Source of the DNA: RGIG8775 sp045612185
GTDB taxonomy: Bacteria > Bacillota > Clostridia > Oscillospirales > CAG-272
Direction of reading: 5' to 3'
DNA: 64,000 nt
Assembly (NCBI GenBank): GCA_045612185.1
Contig: JAZKYO010000100.1
Coordinates: 19,529 to 83,528 of the forward strand
Shown: positions 44,332-54,632 of the stretch, piece by piece
Position numbering within the stretch: the stretch's first letter is position 1
Layout: every line of letters begins with the position of its first letter
Program-made: the position numbers and the translations under genes
Notes under the pieces: model-generated
Told to the model about the DNA's origin: nothing
Database searches by the model: none
What the model saw: the letters and a program-made list of their open reading frames with translations, nothing else

Positions 44332-44898
44332 ATGCAATTCGGTCAATACGTAAATTTCTTAAACGCTATCGAAAAATTAAAGTGCAACACAAGACACTCA
44401 TGGAACTCAAACGGACGACAAGAAAGCGTTGCGGAGCATTCGTGGCGCTTGGCGGTAATGGCTATGCTCTGCCGCGACGAGTACCCAGAGTTTGATATTG
44501 ACAAAGTAATAAAAATGTGCCTTATCCACGATTTTGGCGAAGCAATTACGGGAGACGTCCCCGCCTTTTTCAAAACCGACGCGGACGAGGCAAAAGAAGA
44601 AGACGCCATAGCTTCGCTTTTAAAAATGCTCCCCACAGAAACCGCCACCGAGCTTGGCGCGCTTTTTGAGGAAATGAGCGCTATGGAAACATCCGAAGCC
44701 AAACTATATAAGGCGCTTGACAATCTTGAAGCTCTTGTGGCGCATAATGAGGCTGATATATCCACGTGGCTCCCCCGAGAGTACGAGGACAACCTTACCT
44801 ACGGTCAAAAGAATTGCGAATTCAGCGAGTGGACCAAAGGGCTGAAAGCCTACATAAAATCCCAAGCCATCGAGAAAATGAAAAACGAAGGAAAATAA
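44332..44898 (+). CDS. HD domain phosphohydrolase (YfbR/HDDC2-like)
   Basis: 188 residues from ATG 44332 (GGAGAGGAAT upstream). HD motifs: 'VAEHSWRLA', 'LIHDFGEAITGD' and a later Asp in 'ALDNLEALVAHNEADI'. The arrangement matches the YfbR/HDDC2 group of 5'-deoxynucleotidases, which remove phosphate from dNMPs; exact substrate is not proven. Confidence 0.85.
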   Translation: MQFGQYVNFLNAIEKLKCNTRHSWNSNGRQESVAEHSWRLAVMAMLCRDEYPEFDIDKVIKMCLIHDFGEAITGDVPAFFKTDADEAKEEDAIASLLKMLPTETATELGALFEEMSAMETSEAKLYKALDNLEALVAHNEADISTWLPREYEDNLTYGQKNCEFSEWTKGLKAYIKSQAIEKMKNEGK

Positions 44899-44918
44899 AA
44901 CGCGCTTATAACAAAGAA

Positions 44919-44949
44919 AAGGAGCTGTCCGAGGACAGCTCCTTAGTTT
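44919..44949. terminator. Bidirectional terminator between HD gene and giant surface gene
   Basis: AAGGAGCTGTCC (44919-44930) with GGACAGCTCCTT (44933-44944), T-rich on both sides; serves two convergent genes. Confidence 0.85.
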
Positions 44950-44953
44950 TTAA

Positions 44954-47900
44954 TTATTCGGATTTTCCGTAAAGCGCGGGGTTGTAGTCAAGGAAATAAG
45001 AGTTACTTATGTTCCAAATCTCACCCATAGGAACGGTAGTTCCGTTGTACGTATCAAAAGATGCGTACCACTTATTGTCACCCTCTTTAAGTCTTACGTC
45101 AAGTCTTGTACTGTCAACCTTAACGCTTCCGTCGTCAATAACGAAGCCTACAAGACCGTAAAGCCCCTCGTAAGAGCCCCCGGGATTACCAAGATACTCA
45201 ATGTATCTGTTTTCCGTGGATTTACCCACTTTAACGTTTGTGGTATTTGCAAGATCACGGTCATAATTATACTCATCAGCGGTAAGGTCCGCCTCAACCC
45301 TTACAGTTCCGTTAGCGTCAAGCAGATTTGCGTATGCGCCAACCATATTGGAGTCGATATTAAGCTCATCATCTGTCGCGCCCGCACTTCTCAACGCCCA
45401 GTTGACACGGTACACAGTTGCCATCTGCAAGAAAGTTTGATCCACTTTCGGACCGTAGTCACCAACAAGGAATTCAACCTGCTGCTCAAGCTTAATACCA
45501 TTGGTGTTGACAAGGTACTTCTGGTTGTGATTCATTACGTCGGTCTCCTCGGTATCGCATCTGTTGATAACCGTTGACTGAACCATCTCAAAATTGGTTC
45601 CGTTGTTATAAACACCGGGCTTTGAGGAGTCAATTCTTGCTCCGTCCAGGTAGAAATCAACACAAATAAGGTTTTCATCACCGTGGAATCCACCCACAAA
45701 GTCTTTTGCGTCTACACCGTTCCATCTTTCACTCATAGCAAGCGAAATTTCTCCCGTATTAAGCACGTTAAAGACAAGAGAATAATAATTTTCGCTTTCT
45801 CGCTTTACAAGCTCCGCCCCCTTGATTCGGTAAAGGCTCTTGTTATCCGGTGTATTGGCTTTTCCATTGGTATAATCGTAAGAGTTGATATTGTTTCTCT
45901 CGTAGTCAAAATTATACCTGATATAATAGTCTCCGCTTGCCTCGCTGGTCTGAACAAAGACGTCAATATCACCAAGCTCCTGTATACCCGACGCATTGTG
46001 TACGATAACGTTTACCGCCCCCTCTTTAACAAGTGTGGGAGGCGCAGAAATCACACCGCAAAGGCTCATATAATTGATTCTTACGAAATCGCCGCCCGTG
46101 CGCTTAACTATCTTAAAGGTATGAGTTCCATTTTCGATATTTTCTGCAAGCACGAGAGTGTGGTGACCAAACGCCAACTCAACGCCCTCTCTTACAAGTA
46201 TGCCGTCAACGTAAATATCAAACTTGCTGCTCTCAGCTACCTCTCCGTAAGCGTTTGTAAGATTTACGCTTACCTCACCCTCGCAGTCTGCCGCAAAAGC
46301 AAACGCAGCGTTAAGTCCGTTAAGCTCAAGCGCGCCGTCGTTAGTATAAGCAACGTACTCGGTAGTTTTGAAGTTAGCGTTTATGTTGTCGCCCGCAGGC
46401 TTAATCTGCTTAAATTCGGTATCACATACCCATTCCGTCACCACTTCCTCAACGAAATCAAGATCTATGGTAGCCGAAGCGGCATAAAACTTTTTGTCGT
46501 TAACGGTTGTAAAGGGAGTAACCACAAGCTTAACAGCTTCTTCAGAGGTAATTCCCGTTATGTTTGCCGTAGCAAAGTATCTGTAACCGTAGTCGGCGGG
46601 ATAAATCGTTTTTGCGTTTCCGCCTATCCACTCGTCGATAGAAGAATATACGATATTCGTTTCGTAGGTGGTTTGACCGTTAGAGATAACCGCGCCGTTT
46701 GAGTCGTACGCCTTAACCTCAAAGCCTACACTACCGTAGTAGAGCATATCAAGTCCCGCTACAAGACGGATATCACGATCGCTTGTAGACTTTTGAACGC
46801 CCACAAACTCAACGTTTGCGCTTGCGTCAAGCTGATAAATATCAATAGACTTCAAGTCAAGCGTTCCAAGAGAACCGGTATTGAAGCTTGCCGTTCTCAC
46901 CCTCGTTTCAAGAGAATTTCTTCTATACCCTCTTACGTCCTTAAGTTGAATTTTGTCGGCAAGCAAAACGCTGTCTCCGCTCTTATAATAGGGAATCTGT
47001 CCTCCTATTCTGTAGCTTGCCAAGCCTGCGTCGGCGTCATAAATAACCACCAACTTTTGCCACTTGTCGGACGAAACCTTTATCTCATCTCCGTTTTCAT
47101 CAACAAGAAGTCCAAACGGAGTAGAAATATAGCCGAGAGCGGTTATATTGAGCATAGAGTCAAAAATGCCCGTTCCGCTTGTGTCGGTCCTTCTTATAGA
47201 AGACAGCTCGAATAGCGCCTTATTCTCTGCTGTTGCCGTAGCTGCAGGAGTAAATCTTACGTCGTACTCAAACACGGTAGCGTGATCCTCAAGATAATCG
47301 GTAAGATATATGTCGGAGAAGATATGATCTGTACGTGCCGTATCAAAGCTCCATCTGTAATAGCCTTCACCGTCCTCGTCCACAAGCATATTAGAAATAG
47401 AGGCGTGCTTGGAAAGAGTGTTCATATTGATAATTCCATTAGTTACGTATCTGCTAGAATCAGCCGCCGCAAGAATATCGGGGTCAAGTTTCAAAATCTG
47501 ACCTCTTCGCTCCGAAAGCTCACGCTTAAGATCTGCGTGAATATAAAGCTCAGTAAGCTCGGTATTTGATGCAATACGGAACGCCACGTGATGTGTGTCT
47601 TTCACCTCATTGACCGCAGATGAAGCAACACCAACCAAAGCGCCATCAACAAACACGCTTGCGGTTTCGTCCTTTGTCCACATCGTTACCGAGATATCAT
47701 TGTACTCATCCGAATCAAGCCCGTTAAGATGAACGTTACTTACAAGCTGACCGCCAACAAGTATATTTTGGGTGGACTTGTCAATATAACCCATGCTGGC
47801 TTTCTTGGTATTGTAAAGAAGAGAAGCCACGTATCCGTCGGTTGTTTCGGTTTTAGCTCTCATCTCAACGTTAAATCCGTCGGTAGTGGTGTTATTATTC

Positions 47901-50899
47901 TGAAGGAATTTGTAGAAAACGTTATTATAGTCAATCCAAGCAAAAACCTCGCCATTGGGGATAGAAAGCACGCCGTTCTCAAGGGTAACGCCTGCGCTTC
48001 TGTAGAACTGGGGGCTAAGGTCGTCTATACTCTCATAATCCGAAAAATCCACCATTGCAGAATCCGCCCACAGTGGGAAAGGATTATTTTCAAGCAACTC
48101 ACACTTAAAGGACTTCAAATCAACCGAGAAATTTGAGCTTTGGAAAACTCTTACTCTTTGGTCAATAGCGCCTATACGCTGAGTTTGATCGTCACTAACA
48201 ACACCTTCAATATTTACCGCCATAATGGGATAAGGGAATTTAGAGGTTTTGCAATAAGCCGCCTCGCCGTTTATCATATACGAAACGAGAGGAGTATCGG
48301 TGCTTTCATCCACAATCACCTTAATGGTAAGCCACTCGTTTGTATTAGCTTTATATTCCATTCCACTTGCGTCACAGAGATAATAGGTTTCGGAATTCCC
48401 GGTGAAGTACAGTTTTCCGGAGGAGTTCACTCGCATATAAGCAAGTGCATGTTGTGCTTGACCAGCGTGCTGACGTCTTACATTGAAAATAGGAACAGAG
48501 GAACCAGACGGAATTACAACGTTTCTCAAAACAGTTTCCATGGCAAAAATCTTACCCGCAACGTTTGGTGTAAATACGTCGTAATAGCAGTCTTTGTCGC
48601 TTCCCGACAGCATAACGTAATCAATATTATTAGTAGTGTCCTTTTTATTGGTAGCGAAACTGTTGGACCAAGCTGTAAATCCTACAACACCTACGTCACC
48701 ACCATCTTGGTTTTGAAGCGTCACTGCGGAATTACTTGTGGAAATGTTAACAGTCGAAAAATCAACGTAGTTTACCAATCCCGACTTGTCATTTTCACCG
48801 GTTGCGTACTCATAAGGCAAAACGCCCTCGTATATTTTAATGTTATCAATTGCGCCGCTTACCGCATCTGTGGTGTTGTTGTGAAAAAATCCCCAAAGAT
48901 CTTGATGCGAAACAGAGCCTGCTTTAAGCATTACGCTTCCTTTTACCGATCTCTGCGCATCGAACCACGAACAAGAAGAAACAGCTCCCTCTCCGTCGTA
49001 TTTAACAACAAAATAGTCTCCGATAACATAGTCGCCGGTTGCCTTTATAACCTCATATACCTTTTCACTTTCGGTATCCTTGGTGTTCTTGAAATTGTCG
49101 GTCTTTGAAAAATCGGGAAGCTTATCTAACGCCACACTTTTTTCGGTATACTTCAAGCTTCCGGGCACAAAGTTTCCGTTGGCATCATAGACAAGCTGAT
49201 ACATGTCGCCCGTAGCCTCGTCTATATACTGCTTTAAGGTTGCGGTATTGGTAACTTGTCTAAAGCCACTAACGTCTACCGAATCTTCAGATGCGAGAAG
49301 GCTGCGCTTATAGCTTCTGTCGTTTATAAAGCGTCCGTCGTACCAGGTTTTTTCAAACAACATCTCGTGTCTGCTTACTTGATTATGAGCTCCCACAAAA
49401 ACGTCGTCTACCCACAATGCTACACTGTAATTCAAAGACTTGCTGCCCTGATAACCCGTCCAATCATCAAACAATCCCTTATTATCTGCACCAACGTCAA
49501 CAGTTACAGAAAGAACGATGTGCGTCCACTCATTGGAGCTTGCGGATTTCATTTTTATATTTGGAACAGTTCTTGCGCCGCTACCAAATATAATAGTCCC
49601 GTCTTTATTCAGTGTCAAAAACTGAGGAGTGTTGGTATTATCATAAATTCTGAAGAACGGAAGATTATCCTTTGCGGAGGTAGCTCTTATGTCAAACTCA
49701 ACAGTCCAGTTACCGTTTTGGATTATCTGATACTTATCGTTGATATTAAGACGGCTTCCTGCCGCAAAGGTAAGGAACTTGTTAGTCTTACCGTTCACGG
49801 TTTCACTGCCTACCTTTATACCGCTTGTTTCTGCGTATCTGTACGCGGTAGAGCCGCCTAATTTACCGTCAACAAGATTACCGATAGTCCCCTCAAAGCT
49901 ATTCTCGTAGTATGCCGTTCTTCCGTCAGCAAGCTCTACCTCTCTTATGTACAGGTTGTCAACGTCTATAATGCACGGAGTCTGACTTGAAGAACTGTAA
50001 TCCATGCGCGCAAAGGTAAAGGAAAGATTATCGCCCGCCTTTTCTTCACGGCTTGTTATCATACCGTCATCATCGTATGTATAATTTATAAAGGTCTCGG
50101 AGCTAAGCCATGAGTCCTCACTTTTCAAATTCTTTGCCGCCTGCGACTCTACCACAAGAACGTTGTCTATATATATGCTGAATGTCTGGGTAGCATCGTA
50201 ATATATTACCTTAAAAGACACGAAATCCGAAGCGGATTTATCAAGAGTGATAACGTCCTTTTCGATAAGAGTGGTCTGTTTGTTCGAGTTGGTATTTCCG
50301 TCGGGAACGTATATTCTGAGATACTTATCGGGAACGGTAACCTCTTTTCCGTCAACCATCTCTTTTCCCGCTACAACCTTTGCGTCCAAGAATTTGATAG
50401 GCGCGTTGGACGAACGTCTGAAACGCAAAAGCGCCATTGTTTGAGAGTAATTTATTTTACTTGTATCCTTAACTCCATGCCAACGCAAATCAAACTCAAA
50501 GGAAAGAGTGTTTCCTATGGTATAGGACTTACCGTTCTTGCTCATTACAAAGCGAGTACCGTGCCAGCCACCGGTCTTTCCGTAAGTAGCGCGTACAAAG
50601 TTACCCATATAGTTTCCATTCTCGTCGTAACGAGCCATAGAAACACCGGATATACCTCCGTTTGAGTCATATCCAAATCCATATGGGTTGGAATCTGCAC
50701 CTGCTTTGCTATACCATTGGTTAAGTGCCGTTCCTTCCGATATTTCATCAAACACATACTTGTAGAAGTAGTCGTAATCAGCTTCTTCCACCAATGTGTC
50801 TTGTGTATGTACGGGGAATGAAAAAGCTCCCACCGGCAATGCTGACAAAAGCATTACAGCGCACAAAACAAAAGACAAGCTTACTTTCAAGAATTTCAT
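44954..50899 (-). CDS. Giant secreted protein with repeated LamG/concanavalin-like domains
   Basis: 1981 residues. Signal peptide (about 1-25, ends P-V-G-A-F-S). The body repeats a jelly-roll pattern: 'FEFDLRWHG', 'YIDNVLVVES', 'VEFDIRATSAKDNLPFFRIY', 'LWVDDVFVGAHN', 'VFVDGALVGVAS', typical of LamG-type carbohydrate-binding modules, at least five times. Near residues 1500-1700 a cohesin/bacuorphan-like stretch contains 'LEHNIENGTHTFKIVKRTGG'-type carbohydrate-esterase N-terminal features. No LPXTG, S-layer or dockerin anchor is obvious. GGAGAG before the ATG. Probably glycan binding at the cell surface, next to a sialate esterase. Confidence 0.75.
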   Translation of the reverse strand: MKFLKVSLSFVLCAVMLLSALPVGAFSFPVHTQDTLVEEADYDYFYKYVFDEISEGTALNQWYSKAGADSNPYGFGYDSNGGISGVSMARYDENGNYMGNFVRATYGKTGGWHGTRFVMSKNGKSYTIGNTLSFEFDLRWHGVKDTSKINYSQTMALLRFRRSSNAPIKFLDAKVVAGKEMVDGKEVTVPDKYLRIYVPDGNTNSNKQTTLIEKDVITLDKSASDFVSFKVIYYDATQTFSIYIDNVLVVESQAAKNLKSEDSWLSSETFINYTYDDDGMITSREEKAGDNLSFTFARMDYSSSSQTPCIIDVDNLYIREVELADGRTAYYENSFEGTIGNLVDGKLGGSTAYRYAETSGIKVGSETVNGKTNKFLTFAAGSRLNINDKYQIIQNGNWTVEFDIRATSAKDNLPFFRIYDNTNTPQFLTLNKDGTIIFGSGARTVPNIKMKSASSNEWTHIVLSVTVDVGADNKGLFDDWTGYQGSKSLNYSVALWVDDVFVGAHNQVSRHEMLFEKTWYDGRFINDRSYKRSLLASEDSVDVSGFRQVTNTATLKQYIDEATGDMYQLVYDANGNFVPGSLKYTEKSVALDKLPDFSKTDNFKNTKDTESEKVYEVIKATGDYVIGDYFVVKYDGEGAVSSCSWFDAQRSVKGSVMLKAGSVSHQDLWGFFHNNTTDAVSGAIDNIKIYEGVLPYEYATGENDKSGLVNYVDFSTVNISTSNSAVTLQNQDGGDVGVVGFTAWSNSFATNKKDTTNNIDYVMLSGSDKDCYYDVFTPNVAGKIFAMETVLRNVVIPSGSSVPIFNVRRQHAGQAQHALAYMRVNSSGKLYFTGNSETYYLCDASGMEYKANTNEWLTIKVIVDESTDTPLVSYMINGEAAYCKTSKFPYPIMAVNIEGVVSDDQTQRIGAIDQRVRVFQSSNFSVDLKSFKCELLENNPFPLWADSAMVDFSDYESIDDLSPQFYRSAGVTLENGVLSIPNGEVFAWIDYNNVFYKFLQNNNTTTDGFNVEMRAKTETTDGYVASLLYNTKKASMGYIDKSTQNILVGGQLVSNVHLNGLDSDEYNDISVTMWTKDETASVFVDGALVGVASSAVNEVKDTHHVAFRIASNTELTELYIHADLKRELSERRGQILKLDPDILAAADSSRYVTNGIINMNTLSKHASISNMLVDEDGEGYYRWSFDTARTDHIFSDIYLTDYLEDHATVFEYDVRFTPAATATAENKALFELSSIRRTDTSGTGIFDSMLNITALGYISTPFGLLVDENGDEIKVSSDKWQKLVVIYDADAGLASYRIGGQIPYYKSGDSVLLADKIQLKDVRGYRRNSLETRVRTASFNTGSLGTLDLKSIDIYQLDASANVEFVGVQKSTSDRDIRLVAGLDMLYYGSVGFEVKAYDSNGAVISNGQTTYETNIVYSSIDEWIGGNAKTIYPADYGYRYFATANITGITSEEAVKLVVTPFTTVNDKKFYAASATIDLDFVEEVVTEWVCDTEFKQIKPAGDNINANFKTTEYVAYTNDGALELNGLNAAFAFAADCEGEVSVNLTNAYGEVAESSKFDIYVDGILVREGVELAFGHHTLVLAENIENGTHTFKIVKRTGGDFVRINYMSLCGVISAPPTLVKEGAVNVIVHNASGIQELGDIDVFVQTSEASGDYYIRYNFDYERNNINSYDYTNGKANTPDNKSLYRIKGAELVKRESENYYSLVFNVLNTGEISLAMSERWNGVDAKDFVGGFHGDENLICVDFYLDGARIDSSKPGVYNNGTNFEMVQSTVINRCDTEETDVMNHNQKYLVNTNGIKLEQQVEFLVGDYGPKVDQTFLQMATVYRVNWALRSAGATDDELNIDSNMVGAYANLLDANGTVRVEADLTADEYNYDRDLANTTNVKVGKSTENRYIEYLGNPGGSYEGLYGLVGFVIDDGSVKVDSTRLDVRLKEGDNKWYASFDTYNGTTVPMGEIWNISNSYFLDYNPALYGKSE

Positions 50900-50940
50900 A
50901 ATCGCTCTCCTTTTAAATCACAAAATAAAAATACATTCTA

Positions 50941-50969
50941 ATTCTACCATATTAAATTGAAAAAGTCAA
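50941..50969 (-). promoter_or_regulatory. Promoter of the giant secreted protein
   Basis: Minus strand TTGACT (50969-50964), 17 bp, TAGAAT (50946-50941), about 40 bp before the start. Confidence 0.75.
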
Positions 50970-51016
50970 CATAACAAGAAGAAAAGTTCACGCTTTTTTG
51001 AAATTTCAAATAAAAA

Positions 51017-51036
51017 AGCCGAGCAGATCTCGGCAT
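51017..51036 (-). terminator. Terminator after sialate O-acetylesterase
   Basis: GCCGAG (51018-51023) with CTCGGC (51029-51034); on the minus strand it is followed by a T-run. Confidence 0.75.
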
Positions 51037-51046
51037 TTTGTATTTT

Positions 51047-53020
51047 TTAATTTTTAGGAACGATAACCATATCGTCTACAAAGACGTAGCTAAGTCTGTT
51101 TTCCCCTCTGGTAAAGGAAAACTCGGCTTTTTCTATCGCACCTTCGGGGATACATGAAAGATCCACGCTATGCTCATACCAGCCATTTTTGCCGTTTTCG
51201 GCGGCGGTTGCCTTCACTTTATGAACAAGGCTAGTGCCATCTTTTTCTTTGTAGTAAAGCACAAGCTCCACGGTAAGATTGCAATGGTGATAAAGCGAGA
51301 ATTTCAGCTCTTTGTAATTTTCAAAATCAAGCGTATCGTATTGACTTGCTAGGATATAAGCGCCAAATTTCTTATCGCTGTGATCAAGCGCGTACACACG
51401 AAGTGAACGGCTTGTCAGGGCGAAATCGCTATCATAGCACAATCCCGAGCCGACGTTGGGAGTAAATATAGCACGGTTGAAGAAATCGAAGTAGGTATTG
51501 TGAACACTTCCCACAAACTCGGCGTCGTTTTCGTTATTAAGCCAAGGCTTTTTGGAAATTCTGACTACGTTATCAACATCGTCAACAAACTCGGTGCAGA
51601 AAGGTGTTACGGGAAATTCGCCCGCAAAAATATTAGTCTTTGGCTCAAGCGAGGAAACCGCGTAGGCTACGTGGCAAGGTTTATCTATATATGGGTGGTA
51701 CACGTTCATCACGTTTTTGGAAACAATTTCAAAATATGCGGGAGTATAGACTCCGTCCTTGGAGCGAATATAAAGTCCTCTCGCCTTTTGCCCCTTAACG
51801 TAAAGTCCGTCTCCTACGTTTTCAAAAGTAAGGCGAAGCTTATTTCCGTGTCTCACGCATGACTTGAGCATGGGTGGCAGAGTTTGAATGTTTTTCACCT
51901 TTCTGCCGTAATACTTATTTTCGACAAGAATAGCAATTCTGTCCCCAATTTTATACTTATGTATTGGGTGTATAGGATGATTTCCGCCCCATTTACACCA
52001 TATCAAAGGCAAGTCGCAAATAGGAACAAATGGATATTCGTCGGGGGATTTTTTTGCCATATCCGAAAATGCTTTGTTGATGTATCCCATTCTTGTGTCG
52101 TTGTAGTCGGAGTATTTCCACGCAAAAAGCTGAACCGAAAGCATCGGGAACACCTCGTCCGCAGAAGACGCAAACTTTGCTTTGTAGCTTTCTCTGAGGG
52201 CAATCATATAGTCCTTGTAGGTATGTTTGGTGTTTTCCATAGCTACGTTGCTTTCACCTTGATACCAAAGCATTCCGCGAGCCTTAACGCCAAGCACAGC
52301 CCCCATATGGCGGTTGTAATGAGCGGCAGGCTGTTGATAATTGCTTTCGCCCTTGGTATTCCACTCTTCAAGCTTTGGAGTCCTTGCGGCAATTCTTTCA
52401 TTTTTCCCGAATTCCTCGGCAGGAACCCAAGTTTCTATGCAACTGCCGCCGCGGTTGGTATTAAGAAATCCTACCGGGCATTGTTCGCCTTTCGCGGCAA
52501 GAAACTCGTAAAGGTTATTGGAGAACTTTGTGGCAATAGCAGAAACGCCTATAAAGTTGTCATCAGAGGATTTTCTCCATTCTCCCTCCGTCTCACACGA
52601 GGGTTCAAAAGGATAATCGTCGGAATGAGCCAAGCGAGGTTGATAAAAAGCACGAATGTGCTTATCCTTTATCATTTCGCGCACCTCGTTCCACTCAGGC
52701 TGTTGCGTATTGCTCATTTCCATATTAGACTGACCGCAGGCAAGCCACAGCTCACCGAAAAGCAGATTGCGAATTACTTTTTTATCGGTATCGGAGGATA
52801 CCGATATTTCATATTCATCATATGATGCGACGGGAGTTTCAATAGTAACGCAAAACGCGCCGTTGTCATCTGAAAATCCGTTCCATTCACCAACAGTTTC
52901 ACCGTTTTTTTGAAGCGTAAGGGTGATTTTTTGGTTTTTCTCAGCTTTTCCGCTTATATCAAGATGAGACGAGTGAAGAAACAAAGCACCGTCTCCGAAA
53001 ACACAAGGTAAAAACAACAT
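51047..53020 (-). CDS. Sialate O-acetylesterase family protein
   Basis: 657 residues. SGNH-type esterase of the sialate 9-O-acetylesterase family: nucleophile Ser in A-C-G-Q-S-N-M-E-M (about residue 97), 'GMLWYQGESNV' block, and His in 'NHPIHPIHKYKIGDRIA'. The C-terminal ~160 residues form an extra beta-rich carbohydrate-binding-like domain. No classical signal peptide is seen, so it may act inside the cell, or the start is misjudged. It removes O-acetyl groups from sialic acids or acetylated sugars, plausible for mucin glycans. Confidence 0.88.
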   Translation of the reverse strand: MLFLPCVFGDGALFLHSSHLDISGKAEKNQKITLTLQKNGETVGEWNGFSDDNGAFCVTIETPVASYDEYEISVSSDTDKKVIRNLLFGELWLACGQSNMEMSNTQQPEWNEVREMIKDKHIRAFYQPRLAHSDDYPFEPSCETEGEWRKSSDDNFIGVSAIATKFSNNLYEFLAAKGEQCPVGFLNTNRGGSCIETWVPAEEFGKNERIAARTPKLEEWNTKGESNYQQPAAHYNRHMGAVLGVKARGMLWYQGESNVAMENTKHTYKDYMIALRESYKAKFASSADEVFPMLSVQLFAWKYSDYNDTRMGYINKAFSDMAKKSPDEYPFVPICDLPLIWCKWGGNHPIHPIHKYKIGDRIAILVENKYYGRKVKNIQTLPPMLKSCVRHGNKLRLTFENVGDGLYVKGQKARGLYIRSKDGVYTPAYFEIVSKNVMNVYHPYIDKPCHVAYAVSSLEPKTNIFAGEFPVTPFCTEFVDDVDNVVRISKKPWLNNENDAEFVGSVHNTYFDFFNRAIFTPNVGSGLCYDSDFALTSRSLRVYALDHSDKKFGAYILASQYDTLDFENYKELKFSLYHHCNLTVELVLYYKEKDGTSLVHKVKATAAENGKNGWYEHSVDLSCIPEGAIEKAEFSFTRGENRLSYVFVDDMVIVPKN

Positions 53021-53053
53021 ACTCAGTTACTCCTTACATTAATCTTTAGGCTA

Positions 53054-53082
53054 ATTGTACACTTAAAGCAAGCAAAAGTCAA
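53054..53082 (-). promoter_or_regulatory. Promoter of sialate O-acetylesterase
   Basis: Minus strand TTGACT (53082-53077), 17 bp, TACAAT (53059-53054). Confidence 0.75.
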
Positions 53083-53149
53083 TAGTTTTTTGCATTTTAT
53101 ATATGCTCAACTCATATATTTTTTACAGTACGAATAAAGGAGAAACGCA

Positions 53150-54064
53150 ATGATAACGAGATTCAAAACGCAGGAAAAACAGCGTGGTTTAACCGATGAT
53201 GAAGTAATCGCCTCGAGACGTGAGCACGGAAGCAACACTATGTCCAAAGTTAAAAGAAAAAGCTTTTGGGCGCATTTTGCTTCCAATATGAACGACCCAA
53301 TTATCAAGATTCTAATAGCAGCACTTATTATCAATATAATCTTTGTATTCAGAACCTCAGATTGGGTAGAGACAGCAGGAATAGCCATATCAGTCTTTCT
53401 CGCCACATTCATTTCCACACTCTCGGAATACGGTAGTGAGAACGCATTTGACAGACTTAACGAGGAAAACGAAAATTATCTTTGCAAAGCAAGACGTAAC
53501 GGAAAAATTTGCGAAATCAGAGTCTCGGAAGTAGTGTGTGGAGACATTATACTGCTTTCATCGGGTGACAAAATACCAGCCGATGGTTTTTTAATAAGCG
53601 GAAATTTGGTGGTTGACCAAAGCTCGATGACGGGAGAAAGTGCCGAGGTTCAAAAATCCCCCAAAAAAGGCGAACAGCTTTCTCCAAAATCAAAATCAGC
53701 CTTGCTACGTGGGTGCGCAGTAATATCGGGCGAGGGTGAATTTGAGGTTTCTGTGGTAGGAGACAAAACTTTCATTGGCGAAATATCACGCGAAATCCAG
53801 CTTGACACACGCGAAAGTCCACTAAAGCTTAGACTGTCAAAATTAGCTAAACAAATCAGCCGCCTCGGTTATGCGGCAGCTTTTCTTGTAGGTGCGGTAT
53901 ATGTTTTTAACGCATTAGTGTTTGACAGTGGCATGAATGCGTCGGTTATATGGATGAAATTGCGGGATTTGCGTTTTGTGTTTGAAACGTTATTAAACGC
54001 ATTCACCCTAGGTCTTACCGTAGTCGTCCTTGCTGTTCCTGAAGGATTACTCCTTTTTAACTGA
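53150..54064 (+). pseudogene. P-type calcium-transporting ATPase, 3' truncated
   Basis: 304 codons of a PMCA/SERCA-like P-type ATPase that should have about 850-900. Present: N-terminal cation-ATPase domain, first two membrane helices, actuator domain with 'SSMTGESAEV', and the third helix up to A-V-P-E-G-L. The next expected residues (P, then the D-K-T-G-T phosphorylation motif) are missing: after 'VPEGL' the frame reads LLFN and stops. Everything after about 54050 is unrelated mobile DNA, so the gene was split by insertion. AAAGGAG precedes ATG 53150. Confidence 0.9.
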
Positions 54065-54261
54065 TAACTCCTAACCGCGCAAGCGGTATTAAAAATTGTC
54101 GACTGTGCGAAAAATGTCGAAGCGAGGGACTCGACATTGTGCGCCGCTATGAGCGGCAAATGTAAAATCGGATTACATTACGAACATAACGCTCGCACCT
54201 TTTCGCCGTCAATCGACAAAATCACTATAATTTTCTTGACAAAACGAAGGAGATATCTACT

Positions 54262-54390
54262 ATGCCGGACCACAAGAAACTTACGCAAATATTAAAAACA
54301 ATTCGTAAAAGTTCAAGTAAAGGAGGAAGCAACCATGCCAGAAAGAGAAAAAGTAGCGGACAGGCTCCGAAAAATCCGCCGAAAGCTTAA
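54262..54390 (+). CDS. Small basic peptide overlapping the XRE gene
   Basis: 42 codons: MPDHKKLTQILKTIRK then a Ser/Gly/Lys-rich basic tail. AAGGAG lies 9 bases before ATG 54262. It overlaps the XRE gene (54335) in another frame, so it may be a leader peptide coupling translation. No family known. Confidence 0.4.
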   Translation: MPDHKKLTQILKTIRKSSSKGGSNHARKRKSSGQAPKNPPKA

Positions 54391-54592
54391 AGAGAACCAA
54401 GCCGATTTCGCAGCGAACTGCGATATATCAACCGATACACTCAGCCTCATAGAGCGAGAGCAAACCGACATCAAGCTTTCAACCCTGCAAAAAATTGCGG
54501 CTTACACAGGTCTCACGGTTTCCGAACTTCTCGATACAACCACCCCGGATCTGCCGCCAAAGTTCCGTACATTCAACACTAAATTCAAATAA
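54335..54592 (+). CDS. XRE-family HTH regulator
   Basis: 85 residues. HTH of the lambda-repressor type (about 8-62): 'LRKIRRKLKENQADFAANCD' then 'STDTLSLIEREQTDIKLSTL'. AAAGGAGG precedes the ATG. Likely regulates genes of the phage-like element. A strong terminator follows. Confidence 0.9.
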   Translation: MPEREKVADRLRKIRRKLKENQADFAANCDISTDTLSLIEREQTDIKLSTLQKIAAYTGLTVSELLDTTTPDLPPKFRTFNTKFK

Positions 54593-54596
54593 ACGA

Positions 54597-54632
54597 AAAG
54601 CGGAAAGCCTTCGGGCTTTCCGCCTTTTTCAT
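54597..54632 (+). terminator. Terminator after XRE gene
   Basis: AGCGGAAAGCC-TTCG-GGCTTTCCGCC followed by TTTTT. Confidence 0.85.

Noticed and set aside
45683..50665. Several plus-strand ORFs of 60-340 codons inside the giant LamG gene
   Set aside because: Shadows of the minus-strand gene: no ribosome sites, Cys/Arg-rich improbable proteins, and the minus frame is continuous with clear domains.
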